Assembly: GCF_900890425.1 (NCBI RefSeq)
Contig: NZ_CAAHFG010000001.1
Span: 248,001 to 312,000, forward strand
From: Pontiella desulfatans
GTDB taxonomy: Bacteria > Verrucomicrobiota > Kiritimatiellia > Kiritimatiellales > Pontiellaceae
Reading direction: 5' to 3'
DNA: 64,000 nucleotides
Shown: positions 35,760 to 43,928 of the stretch, piece by piece
How the letters are laid out: every line of letters starts with the position of its first letter
Position numbering within the stretch: the first letter of the stretch is position 1
Notes under the pieces: model-generated
Told to the model about the DNA's origin: nothing
Database searches by the model: none
Seen by the model: only the letters and a program-made list of their open reading frames with translations
Made by a program: the position numbers and the translations under genes

Positions 35760-35840
35760 AACCACAAAGGCACGAAGGACACAAAGATATCTGAGACGCC
35801 GGAAATGCTGTAGCTTAGTGTCCTTTGTGTCTTTGTGGTT
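35760..35840. repeat. family-A palindrome upstream of the GH67-like gene
   Basis: The left arm AACCACAAAGGCACGAAGGA pairs with the right arm TCCTTTGTGTCTTTGTGGTT. It fills nearly the whole 97-bp gap and ends 8 bp before the next start codon. Confidence 0.85.
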
Positions 35841-35848
35841 AAATCCAC

Positions 35849-37564
35849 ATGGACTTGTTTTTGATAGACGGTATTGCGCCGTTTTTCCGGGGCTACGACC
35901 AGGAGGTCGTCAACTGGTCGAAGGCCCCGTTTTCGCATATCGAGTCCGGCGACCATCTCGACTTCGACCGGTGCCGGCAGATCCGCGCCGACTTCAAGAC
36001 CTTCTGCCGCAAGGCCGCCGGGGCGGGCTATAACGCCATCACGCTCGACGACCTCGCCCACCTGTGCATCTTCGGTTTCTACGATGCCGCGTTGGTCAAC
36101 AAGATTGCCGACTACCGCTGCTTCTTCGGCGAGTTGTTCAAGGATGCCGTGGCCGCTGGGTTGACGCCCTACATCACCACCGACCTGCTCTTTTTCAACG
36201 AAGCCATCGACCGGCACATCGCTTCCAACGACGATGCCCTGCGCACCTTTGCCGCCGATGCCTGCCGCCAGTTGTTTGAGAAATATCCGATGGTCGGCGG
36301 CATCATTGTCCGCATCGGCGAGGCCGACGGGCTGGACGTGGAGGGCGACTTCCATAGCCGCCTGGTGATTCGCCGCCCGCAGCAGGCGCGCAAAATGATC
36401 CAGGCCTTGCTGCCGGTCTTCGAGGAGTTCGATCGCCAACTGGTTTTCCGCACCTGGAGTGTCGGCGTGGGCCGGGTGGGGGACATCATCTGGAACCCCG
36501 ACACCTTCGATGCCGTCTTTGCCGGATTGGAAAACGACCACCTCATCATTTCCATGAAATACGGCCAGTCCGACTTTTTCCGCTACCTCCCACTCAATCG
36601 CCTTTTCTTTCGCGGCGGCCACCGCAAGCTGGTCGAGTTCCAGGCGCGGCGCGAATACGAAGGCTTCGGCGAATATCCCTCCTTCATCGGCTACGACTAC
36701 GAAAAAGTACGCAACAAGCTCGTCGGCCAGCACAACGTGGTCGGCATGTCCGTCTGGTGCCAGACCGGCGGATGGAGCGGCTTCCGGCGCCTGACGTTTC
36801 TCGACGACAACGCCGTCTGGAACGAGATCAACACGTTTGTCACCGTCCGCCTTTTTCGCGATGGCATCACCGCCGACCAGGCCATCCAGCACTATTACCG
36901 GGAGCACTATCCCGATCCGCACTGGCGCCCGCTGCAGGAGTTGCTACGCCTCTCCGATGAAGTCATCAAGGAGCTGCTCTATATCGAGGACTTTGCCTCG
37001 CGCAAAATATATTTCCGGCGGTTGCGCGTTCCGCCGCTGGTCACCGTCTACTGGCGCCACATTGTGGCCAACCATTTCATGCGCAAATTCATGCGGTGCT
37101 ATGTCGGCGACGGCCAGCGCACCGTGAAGCAGGGTTTCCGGGCGCTGCAGAAAATCAAGCGCATGCAGGAACTTGCCGGGCCGCTCGGGTTGCCCGTCGA
37201 AGACCTCAAGTTCCAATACGACACCTTCAAGATCATCGCCACCGTCCGCGAATACTATTTCCTCGATTTCACCGATGAGCTCGAAGCGCGGCTAACGCGG
37301 ATGAAGGAAGAGTATGAAGCGAAGTACGACGAGCCGCGCTACACCCTCATGCTCGACTTTTCACGCGTCAAGCTCCGCCGCGCCCACCTGCACCTCATGC
37401 TGAAAATGATGTTCCGCGGCGAACATGGCTACCGCCTGTTCGACCGAATCGTCACCCTCAACCTGCTTTCGGTGCTTTATCCAATGCTCAAGCGCTTCGG
37501 CAAAAACGCCGTCCCCGAATTCGCCTCCGAATCCGCCATGGGCTTCGACTCCATCTTTAAATGA
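35849..37564 (+). CDS. GH67-like TIM-barrel protein of unknown substrate
   Basis: This 571-residue protein has no signal peptide and looks like a TIM-barrel glycoside hydrolase. Segments such as LIISMKYGQSDFFRY and RKLVEFQARREYEGFGEYPS resemble the strands and catalytic loops of GH67 alpha-glucuronidases (the KNGP-DFQ and EFQITQEY regions). The C-terminal third (about 390-571) is helical, again as in GH67. Identity to true alpha-glucuronidases is clearly low and I cannot assign the two catalytic acids with certainty. It is close to the TonB operon but separated by a palindrome, and no ribosome-binding site is obvious. Confidence 0.55.
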   Translation: MDLFLIDGIAPFFRGYDQEVVNWSKAPFSHIESGDHLDFDRCRQIRADFKTFCRKAAGAGYNAITLDDLAHLCIFGFYDAALVNKIADYRCFFGELFKDAVAAGLTPYITTDLLFFNEAIDRHIASNDDALRTFAADACRQLFEKYPMVGGIIVRIGEADGLDVEGDFHSRLVIRRPQQARKMIQALLPVFEEFDRQLVFRTWSVGVGRVGDIIWNPDTFDAVFAGLENDHLIISMKYGQSDFFRYLPLNRLFFRGGHRKLVEFQARREYEGFGEYPSFIGYDYEKVRNKLVGQHNVVGMSVWCQTGGWSGFRRLTFLDDNAVWNEINTFVTVRLFRDGITADQAIQHYYREHYPDPHWRPLQELLRLSDEVIKELLYIEDFASRKIYFRRLRVPPLVTVYWRHIVANHFMRKFMRCYVGDGQRTVKQGFRALQKIKRMQELAGPLGLPVEDLKFQYDTFKIIATVREYYFLDFTDELEARLTRMKEEYEAKYDEPRYTLMLDFSRVKLRRAHLHLMLKMMFRGEHGYRLFDRIVTLNLLSVLYPMLKRFGKNAVPEFASESAMGFDSIFK

Positions 37565-37655
37565 GGAAAAGCTTTCCGGTGAACGGTGCGGACGGTTTTG
37601 CCACAGGACAATTGAACGACAAGACTATTTCGGTGCGGGTGGATTTTTTAAACCG

Positions 37656-37690
37656 CTGCGTCCGCACCGGAAAGTGTCCTGTTGTTAATC
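37656..37690 (+). repeat. 35-bp direct repeat, copy 1
   Basis: Starts CTGCGTCCGCACCGGAAA and matches the copy at 37920 at 32 of 35 positions by eye. Confidence 0.8.
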
Positions 37691-37751
37691 GTCTTGTGAA
37701 AAAAACGGGTTGGAGGGCGAGGTTCCATCCGAGCCGCCGCACGGTACTTTC

Positions 37752-37801
37752 ATGGAGGGGCGGACGCTGTCCGCCCAGGCGCACGGCGTGCGCCCCTCCA
37801 T
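37752..37801. repeat. three-way-junction palindrome, copy 1
   Basis: An outer stem ATGGAGG/CCTCCAT encloses two complete hairpins: GGCGGAC-GCT-GTCCGCC and GGCGCAC-GGC-GTGCGCC. The single strand would fold like a cloverleaf with two arms. The element at 39250 has the same architecture with different sequence. Confidence 0.8.
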
Positions 37802-37919
37802 CAAGGCATCGCAGGTGTTGGGATGGCCACGAAGAGGCGCATAATTCACAAGACAGGATAATGGAATGACAGGATCATTTGCTTAACCGCGAATGAACAC
37901 GAATGAACACGAATTCCCC

Positions 37920-37954
37920 CTGCGTCCGCACCGGAAATTGTCCTGTCGCTAATC
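37920..37954 (+). repeat. 35-bp direct repeat, copy 2
   Basis: Second copy of the repeat at 37656. It ends exactly where the VOC-protein reading frame becomes recognisable, so the repeat marks a recombination or insertion junction. Confidence 0.8.
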
Positions 37955-38149
37955 TATAACTTTTCAGTAGATGATGTGGATGCAGAATATCAACGTCTTA
38001 CAGAGGCAGGATTAACACCCGTCATGCCACTTGAAGACCATCCTTGGGGTGATCGTGGGTTCTCAGTTGTCGATCCCAATGGAGTCTCTCTTTACATTTT
38101 TTCTGAAAGAGATCCATCTGAAGAATTCAAACAATACTACAAAAACTAG
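37955..38149 (+). pseudogene. C-terminal remnant of a VOC (glyoxalase/bleomycin-resistance) family protein
   Basis: About 64 codons remain: YNFSVDDVDAEYQRLTEAG, then HPWGDRGFSVVDPNGVSLYI, the classic end of a VOC domain (FxxxDPxGxxxxF), and a stop at 38147. No start codon or N-terminal metal-binding half remains. A 35-bp repeat replaces the missing part. AT-rich codons differ from the surrounding genes. Confidence 0.8.
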
Positions 38150-38406
38150 CCGAACCAGCTTGACCCTACCGTGAAAACGCCCTTTGAGTCAGGCAATGAA
38201 CAAGGCACGGCAGGTCAGCTTTAACGTTCATATGGCTGAAGTTTGGTCAACAGGGTGAAAAAAAAGAATTAGACCCACCTTTTTCGCGCGTTGAAAAAGG
38301 GCCTTGACAACCGAACCCGAGGGGCGAAAAGAGCGCTCACAGGGTGGGCGGTTTTTTCCGCATGCAGGGTATGCTCATATCCGTGTACTTTGCCACAGAA
38401 GAGTTG

Positions 38407-38433
38407 ACGTGTACGCACAATAGATGTACACGT
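38407..38433. promoter_or_regulatory. inverted repeat, likely toxin-antitoxin operator
   Basis: Eight bases ACGTGTAC and their exact complement GTACACGT are separated by 11 bases, just ahead of the toxin gene. Autoregulatory operators of this kind are normal for ribbon-helix-helix antitoxins. It overlaps an upstream in-frame ATG (38424), which argues for the later start. Confidence 0.5.
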
Positions 38434-38438
38434 ATTTC

Positions 38439-38717
38439 ATGAAATTTGAGTGGAACCCAGAGAAAAACGAAAAACTAAAGAAGGAGCGAAATGTATCCTT
38501 TGAACATATCATTTTCCATCTATCGGAAGGTGATTTATGGAAAACAGCAGATCATCCCAACCAGGAAGATTATCCAGGTCAAAAGATCTATTTCGTAATC
38601 GTTGATGAATATATCTATCTGGTTCCACATGTAATTGATGATGAATACATATTCTTAAAAACCATCATCCCAAGCAGAAAAGCCACAAAACAATACAAAC
38701 AGGAAAGTGGTGATTAA
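38439..38717 (+). CDS. BrnT-like toxin
   Basis: This 92-residue protein resembles BrnT-family ribonuclease toxins. The start MKFEWNPEKNEKLKKERNVS matches the family's F-W-D/N-P-x-K-x-x-x-N/K pattern and the LHxG-like VSFEHI follows. The conserved Arg/Lys-containing C-terminus (IIPSRKATKQYKQ) is compatible with the active site. An ATG five codons upstream lies inside the operator repeat and is less likely to be used. It directly precedes the antitoxin gene. Codons are AT-rich relative to neighbours, which suggests acquisition by transfer. Confidence 0.75.
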   Translation: MKFEWNPEKNEKLKKERNVSFEHIIFHLSEGDLWKTADHPNQEDYPGQKIYFVIVDEYIYLVPHVIDDEYIFLKTIIPSRKATKQYKQESGD

Positions 38718-38718
38718 A

Positions 38719-38994
38719 ATGAAATTGGATAAAGAAGAAAAAGACATTTTGGAAGCGCTCGAAAGAGATGAGATTAATACCCTTACTCCGTCGAAGAAAG
38801 AGATCGCTGAAATCAAAGCGATGGCAGAAAATACACTCCGTAAAGACAGACGAGTAACCATTCGTCTTTATGATCATGATTTAAAAGGCATTCAGAAAAA
38901 AGCCATCGAAAAAGGTATGCCCTATCAAACTCTCATATCTTCAATGATTCATCAGTATGTTGAGGGGGATCTGATTGAAAGAAAAATCGGCTAA
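38719..38994 (+). CDS. ribbon-helix-helix antitoxin (CopG/BrnA-like)
   Basis: This 91-residue protein has an N-terminal acidic helix and a C-terminal ribbon-helix-helix DNA-binding segment (KDRRVTIRLYDHDLKGIQKKA then KGMPYQTLISSMIHQYVEG), typical of CopG/BrnA-type antitoxins. It begins one base after the toxin's stop codon at ATG 38719; GTG codons at 38707 or 38710 would give a small overlap. It would neutralise the toxin and repress the pair through the upstream inverted repeat. Confidence 0.75.
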   Translation: MKLDKEEKDILEALERDEINTLTPSKKEIAEIKAMAENTLRKDRRVTIRLYDHDLKGIQKKAIEKGMPYQTLISSMIHQYVEGDLIERKIG

Positions 38995-39448
38995 CCAGCC
39001 ATCTGAGGTTCTCCGTCAACCCAAAAAATGATTTTCCAAGGGGCCGTTCAACCTAATGGAATCAGGGTGTTCGGCTATTGTTTTCCATAATTTTGATCCT
39101 CGTTTTTTCAAGATGCTCAAATAGTGCATTTCGTCATACGGCACCTGTTCTTTCCAGCAGCGATATAGCTAAGGGGTCCTTTGATCTTTGTGTTTGATGA
39201 GCAAAGGAGTCACCCAAGAGGCCATTTTCCGGCGGGAATGGCTTGTGCGGGAGCGGGGACATTCCTGTCCCCGGCGGGGGCAGGAAAGCCCCCGCTCCGT
39301 TGGAACCGCCCCTTGACCCCGCCCCTTCTGTTAACACAACATGAATGGCTTGCTCATTTCGGTTAAACCGGTGGTTGCTTCACTTTCCCCGATGTAAGTC
39401 GGCGAGGCTTCGACGGTCGAGGTCGCCGGAAACTGAATGGGAGAAATC
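38995..39448. other. 454-bp intergenic region with palindromes
   Basis: I see no gene. It contains a small hairpin (GCCATT...AATGGC near 39222), the second three-way palindrome at 39250 and the leader of the next gene, which ends in GGGAGA. Confidence 0.6.
39250..39298. repeat. three-way-junction palindrome, copy 2
   Basis: An outer stem GGAGC/GCTCC encloses the hairpins GGGGACA-TTCC-TGTCCCC and GGGGGC-AGGAAA-GCCCCC. The architecture and length match the element at 37752, but the sequence does not. Confidence 0.8.
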
Positions 39449-41020
39449 ATGAAAAAACGCACTACCTTTATTGTCGCCGCAGCGATGACTGCCGTCACCT
39501 TGGCGAATGCCGCACCGTCATCCATTTCCCTCTCACCGCTCTCAACCTATGCCTCGGGTATCTTCGATGAAGGGGCCGCCGAGATTGTGGCCCACGATGC
39601 CGCGTCGCAGCGCCTGTTTGTTACCAATGCCGATGAAAACACGCTGGACGTACTCGATATTTCCGAACCGGCCAATCCGTCGCTCCTCACCAAGATCGAT
39701 CTTGCACCGTATGGCGACGGCGTTAACTCGGTGGCGGTGCACGATGGCGTGGTTGCCGTCGCCTGCGAGGCGGATCCCAAGCAGGATCCCGGGACGGTTG
39801 CTTTTCTCGATATCGATGGAACCTTCGTTTCTTCGGTCGTCGTGGGAGCCCTGCCGGATATGCTGACGTTTACGCCCGACGGTACAAAGGTGTTGGTGGC
39901 CAACGAAGGCGAGCCGGACGACGACTATGTGGTCGATCCCGAAGGTTCCGTGAGCATTATTGATCTTTCGGGCGGAGTGGAACTGTTGACGCAAGCTAAC
40001 GTGAAAACCGTGTCGTTCACCCCGTTCAATTCCCTTGAAAATCGCCTGAAGCGCGGTCAAGTCCGCATCTTTGGGCCCAACGCGACGGTGGCGCAGGATC
40101 TGGAGCCGGAATACATCGCCCTCAGCGAGGATGGTAAGACCGCGTTTGTTACGCTGCAGGAAAACAATGCGATTGCCATGGTCGATGTCGAGCGAGCCCA
40201 AGTGAAGCGGATCAAGAGCCTCGGTTATAAATGGCATGCGCTTCCGGGAAACGGGTTGGATGCCTCCGACAAAGATGATGCGATAAATATCGAAAATTGG
40301 CCCGTGGCGGGCATGTTCCAGCCCGATGCCATCGCATCCTACAATGTGCGCGGTCGCAACTATTATATTACGGCCAATGAAGGCGATGCCCGCGACTACG
40401 ACGGCTTCTCCGAGGAGAGCGACATCGGGAGTCTCCAGCTTTCGGGGTGGCTCACCAACCGCTTCCCGACCATCCAGGCCAATGAACACCTTGGGCGCCT
40501 CGGCACCACCACCGAACCGCCGTTCGGCAAATGCGGCGAGGTGAGCCATGTGCTCTTCAGCTATGGCGCGCGGTCGTTCTCGATCCTGGATGATCGCGGC
40601 AGCAGGGTGTTCGACTCCGGCGACGATTTCGAGCGCATCACCGCCGAAGCCCTTCCGGAATTCTTCAATGCCAGCAACGACAACTCCAAATTCGACAACC
40701 GTTCCGATAACAAGGGGCCGGAGCCGGAGGGTGTTGTGGTCGGCAAGGTTGAGGGGCGCCACTATGCATTCATTGGTTTGGAGCGCATCGGCGGCATCAT
40801 GGTCTACGACGTGACCAACCCGCGCCGCCCGGAGTTCATCGAGTATTACAACAACCGCGACTTCACGCAGGATGTCGAAACGGCGGGAGCCGGCGACCTC
40901 GGGCCCGAAGGCCTCGCCTTCATTTCGGCGAATGACAGCCCGAACGGCACGCCGTTGCTGGTGGTGGCCAACGAAGTCAGCGGCACCACGACCATCTACG
41001 AAATTCTTTCATCCAAATAG
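39449..41020 (+). CDS. exported choice-of-anchor-I-type beta-propeller protein
   Basis: This 523-residue exported protein has a signal peptide (cleavage near ANA, residue 21). The mature part consists of repeated beta-propeller blades (AEIVAHDAASQRLFVTNADENTLDVLDIS; MLTFTPDGTKVLVANEGEPDDDY; YITANEGDARDYDGF; GPEGLAFI). This is the choice-of-anchor I family, found alone or fused to 5'-nucleotidase, phytase-like or alkaline-phosphatase modules. Clusters such as NEGEPDDDY and NEGDARDYD suggest Ca2+ binding. A phosphatase-related role fits the phosphate theme but I saw no Pho box. The start is supported by GGGAGA upstream, and a strong terminator follows. Confidence 0.75.
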   Translation: MKKRTTFIVAAAMTAVTLANAAPSSISLSPLSTYASGIFDEGAAEIVAHDAASQRLFVTNADENTLDVLDISEPANPSLLTKIDLAPYGDGVNSVAVHDGVVAVACEADPKQDPGTVAFLDIDGTFVSSVVVGALPDMLTFTPDGTKVLVANEGEPDDDYVVDPEGSVSIIDLSGGVELLTQANVKTVSFTPFNSLENRLKRGQVRIFGPNATVAQDLEPEYIALSEDGKTAFVTLQENNAIAMVDVERAQVKRIKSLGYKWHALPGNGLDASDKDDAINIENWPVAGMFQPDAIASYNVRGRNYYITANEGDARDYDGFSEESDIGSLQLSGWLTNRFPTIQANEHLGRLGTTTEPPFGKCGEVSHVLFSYGARSFSILDDRGSRVFDSGDDFERITAEALPEFFNASNDNSKFDNRSDNKGPEPEGVVVGKVEGRHYAFIGLERIGGIMVYDVTNPRRPEFIEYYNNRDFTQDVETAGAGDLGPEGLAFISANDSPNGTPLLVVANEVSGTTTIYEILSSK

Positions 41021-41044
41021 CTGCACACGCGGTAGCAACACCCT

Positions 41045-41087
41045 GGAAGCCCGGCATGGAATCCCCTCCCATGCCGGGCTTCCTTTT
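41045..41087 (+). terminator. Rho-independent terminator
   Basis: A perfect 15-bp stem (GGAAGCCCGGCATGG with its complement) around a 9-nt loop is followed by TTTT. It ends the beta-propeller gene. Confidence 0.9.
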
Positions 41088-41188
41088 GGGGGCATACAAA
41101 TAACGTATTCCTAATACGCTTTATATTATCTGCCAACGGAACAAAGGCTATATGAGCCCCTTGAGCAAACAACCCACAGGAGTTCATC

Positions 41189-41392
41189 ATGTCGAAAAAA
41201 AGATACTATTTGGAAAATGCACCCCAAGCCTGGAGCGGGATTCGCCAACTACACTCGGCCGATTGCGCACTGCTGCCGGAAAAGGCCGAAGTCAAGTTGG
41301 TCGGTACGTTCAGCAGGGCCGTCACGGCCATGAGCATGGCCCGCAAGATTCACCGCAAAGCCGTAGGCTGCTATTCCTGCTGCCGGGCTTAG
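41189..41392 (+). CDS. small basic protein with Cys-rich C-terminus, unknown function
   Basis: This 67-residue protein is preceded by a strong ribosome-binding site (CAGGAG, six bases from the ATG). It is basic and ends with CYSCCRA; an earlier Cys is at residue 26. A hydrophobic/basic segment (VKLVGTFSRAVTAMSMARKIH) precedes the Cys cluster. There is no signal peptide. I do not recognise it. It stands alone between a terminator and the PHP-glycosyltransferase gene. Confidence 0.6.
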   Translation: MSKKRYYLENAPQAWSGIRQLHSADCALLPEKAEVKLVGTFSRAVTAMSMARKIHRKAVGCYSCCRA

Positions 41393-41508
41393 GCATTGGC
41401 AAATTGCACAACTTGTGGTGGGGCTACTCATGGCTTCACCACAAGCAACGCATGGAATTCTAACGATCCGCCAATCTGTCCGTAACGGGGCGGGGTGAAG
41501 TTACGCGC

Positions 41509-43905
41509 ATGAAAACGACAGATGCTGTATCGAAGGCCGACCTGCACGTTCACAGTAAATTCTCCAACCGCCCCTCCGAGTGGTTCCTGCGCCGCATCGG
41601 TGCGCCGGAAAGTTTCATGGAGCCGTTGGAGGTCTACAACGCCTGCCGGGCCGCGGGCATGGACTATGTGACCCTCTCCGACCACAACTGCATTTGCGGC
41701 GCCAAGTCGATTGCGCATTTGCCGGGCACCTTCATCTCCTCGGAACTGACGACCTATTTCCCGGAAAACGGCTGCAAGATCCACTGCCTGGTGTCGGGGA
41801 TTACGGAAAAGCAGTTCCACGAAATGGATAAGCTGCGCGAAAACATCTACGACCTGCAGCACTACATGAACGACAACCGGGTGATCCACACCATCGCCCA
41901 CCCGCTGTTCAGCATCAACGACAAGCTGACGATCGACCTCTTCGAAAAGCTGATCGTCATGTTCAACCGCTTCGAGGGCATCAACGGGTCGCGCGTTCCA
42001 CGCGCCTGCGAAATCGGCAACGCCATCTTCAGCAGCCTGACGCCGGAAATGATTGTCGACATGGCCAGCCGCCACAACCTCAACCCGGTCGGTCTCGAGC
42101 CGTGGAACAAGACCTTGACCGGAGGATCGGACGATCACGGCGGGCTCTACATCGCCAGCGCCTACACGGTCACGCCCAAGGCGGCCAGCGTGATCGATTT
42201 CCTGGAATACATCCGCGAGGGGCAGCACGAACCCGGCGGCGCGGGCGGAACCAGCGTGCGGCTGGCCAACAGCCTTTACCGCATTGCCTACTGCTACTAC
42301 AAGGATCGCTTCCTCGCCGACGGCACCCCCGACCGCTCCGTGATCGGTGCCGTGCTGAAAAACCTGGCGGTTCAGCCGGAAGAGCGCGAGCCGGCGCCGG
42401 TCGGCTTCCGCGCCAACGTCCGCGCCGCCTTCCGCCGGAAGGTCAAGAAGGCCTATGTCAAAAAACAGATGAGCGAGATCGAGCAGATGATCGTGGAGGA
42501 ATTCTCCCGCGTGCTCGAAGATACGAACCACGACCTGTCGCTCGAGGAAGCGGACATGGCCAACTTCAAGTCGGCCTGCCGCCTGAGCCAGGAGCTCAGC
42601 TTTGTCTTCATGAAAAAGGCGGCCAAAAAAATCCAGAAGGGCGAGCTGATCGGCTCCCTGCAGGCGGTTTCGTCGCTCGGGCCCGTGGCGTTGGGCATTG
42701 CGCCCTACCTGACGGCCTTCTCCACCCAGCACAAGGACGAGGCTTTGCTGAAAGCGGTTGCGGCGCATTTCCCGGCTGCGGGCACGTTCCGCCACAAGAC
42801 GGGCAGGAAGGCGTGGGTCACCGACACCTTCACCGACGTCAACGGCGTCACCAAGACCATCCGCACCTTGGCGGGTATGGCCAAGGATGCCGAAAAGGAC
42901 ATTACGGTCGTCACTAGCCTGGATGAAGAGCCGAGCGGGGACTTCCCGATCAAGAATTTCAAGCCGGTCGGTTCGTTCCATTTGCCGGAATACGAATCGA
43001 TTGTCGTCAGCTACCCGCCGTTCATGGAAATGCTGGCCTGGTTCGAACAGGAGCAGTTCGACGAAATCATCATCTCCACGCCGGGTACGCTCGGCATCTG
43101 CGCCTTGGGCGCGGCCAAGCTGCTGGGGCTCGAAACCAAGGGAATCTACCACACCGACTTCCCGCGCTTTTTCGCCGACATCACCGAGGACGAAAAATTG
43201 GGCGAGGTGGCCTGGCGCTTCATGCGCTGGTTCTACGACAAGGTCGACCAGATCCTTGTGCCCACCAAGCAGTACAAGCGGTTGCTGATGGATGGCGGGT
43301 TCGCCGAAGAAAAGATCGATGTGATGCCGCGGGGCATCAACCGCGAAAAGTTCAATCCCGGCTTCCGCGACCGCGAAATGTGGACCACCTACAACCGCAA
43401 CGGCAGCTTTAAGTTTATCTATGCCGGCCGCGTGTCGAAGGAAAAGAACATCGAGGTCATGCTCAAGGCCTTCACCCTGCTGATTGGAACCGGGTGCGAT
43501 GCCGACCTGGTCGTCGTGGGCGACGGCCCCCTGCGCGATGAGCTGCAGTTGAAATACAACGATCCGCAGATCGTTTTCACCGGCTACCTCTACGGCGAAG
43601 AGCTGGCCAAGGCCTACGCCAGCGCCGACCTCTTCGTCTTCCCGAGCCTGACCGACACCTTCGGCAACGTGGTGCTCGAGGCGCACGCCTCCGGACTGCC
43701 GGCGATCGTTTCGAACGAAGGCGGGCCGCAGGAGATCGTCGAGTCCCACGGCTCCGGACTGGTTGTCAACGCCCGCACACCGGAAGAGCTGTTTCAGGCC
43801 ATGAAGCGCGTGGTGGACGATGTGGCGCTTTACGAACTCCTGAAAGCAAACGCAGGATTGAAGGCGCAGGAGAGCCGCTGGGAACACGCTTTGGAGAAGC
43901 TGTAG
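41509..43905 (+). CDS. fusion of a PHP-type phosphoesterase domain and a GT4 glycosyltransferase
   Basis: This 798-residue protein joins two enzymes. The N-terminal PHP domain (about 1-270) has the metal-binding pattern ADLHVHSKFS, TLSDHN, HTIAHPLF and GGSDDHG, as in PHP phosphoesterases. A helical linker (about 290-400) follows. The C-terminal half (about 410-795) is a GT4 glycosyltransferase with the nucleotide-sugar site (FIYAGRVSKEKNIEVMLKAF) and the E-x7-E motif (PSLTDTFGNVVLEAHASGLP). A shared pathway step, such as transferring a sugar to a lipid or making a glycosylated phosphoester, is possible. It starts the envelope/glycan block and is followed 23 bp later by an exported protein. 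Confidence 0.88.
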   Translation: MKTTDAVSKADLHVHSKFSNRPSEWFLRRIGAPESFMEPLEVYNACRAAGMDYVTLSDHNCICGAKSIAHLPGTFISSELTTYFPENGCKIHCLVSGITEKQFHEMDKLRENIYDLQHYMNDNRVIHTIAHPLFSINDKLTIDLFEKLIVMFNRFEGINGSRVPRACEIGNAIFSSLTPEMIVDMASRHNLNPVGLEPWNKTLTGGSDDHGGLYIASAYTVTPKAASVIDFLEYIREGQHEPGGAGGTSVRLANSLYRIAYCYYKDRFLADGTPDRSVIGAVLKNLAVQPEEREPAPVGFRANVRAAFRRKVKKAYVKKQMSEIEQMIVEEFSRVLEDTNHDLSLEEADMANFKSACRLSQELSFVFMKKAAKKIQKGELIGSLQAVSSLGPVALGIAPYLTAFSTQHKDEALLKAVAAHFPAAGTFRHKTGRKAWVTDTFTDVNGVTKTIRTLAGMAKDAEKDITVVTSLDEEPSGDFPIKNFKPVGSFHLPEYESIVVSYPPFMEMLAWFEQEQFDEIIISTPGTLGICALGAAKLLGLETKGIYHTDFPRFFADITEDEKLGEVAWRFMRWFYDKVDQILVPTKQYKRLLMDGGFAEEKIDVMPRGINREKFNPGFRDREMWTTYNRNGSFKFIYAGRVSKEKNIEVMLKAFTLLIGTGCDADLVVVGDGPLRDELQLKYNDPQIVFTGYLYGEELAKAYASADLFVFPSLTDTFGNVVLEAHASGLPAIVSNEGGPQEIVESHGSGLVVNARTPEELFQAMKRVVDDVALYELLKANAGLKAQESRWEHALEKL

Positions 43906-43928
43906 AAGTAACCAACGAGGAACCTCGA

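Larger units (their letters stand above)
37565..38406. other. gene-poor accessory stretch with repeats and a gene remnant
   Basis: The first half holds a GTGCGGACG/CGTCCGCAC inverted repeat (from 37585 and 37658), direct repeats, a three-way palindrome and half-copies of other palindrome families (GCCACGAAGAGGCGC near 37823 and CGCGAATGAACACGAATG near 37888). A VOC-gene remnant follows. From about 37960 the DNA becomes AT-richer. Between 38150 and 38406 I see no gene. Confidence 0.6.

Noticed and set aside
38303-38335. TTGACA as a -35 box for the toxin-antitoxin pair
   Set aside because: No matching -10 hexamer at 16-18 bp spacing; the operator repeat lies about 100 bp further downstream.
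39134-39337. Small minus-strand open frame across the palindrome at 39250
   Set aside because: Its translation mainly follows the hairpin arms; no ribosome-binding site or family match seen.
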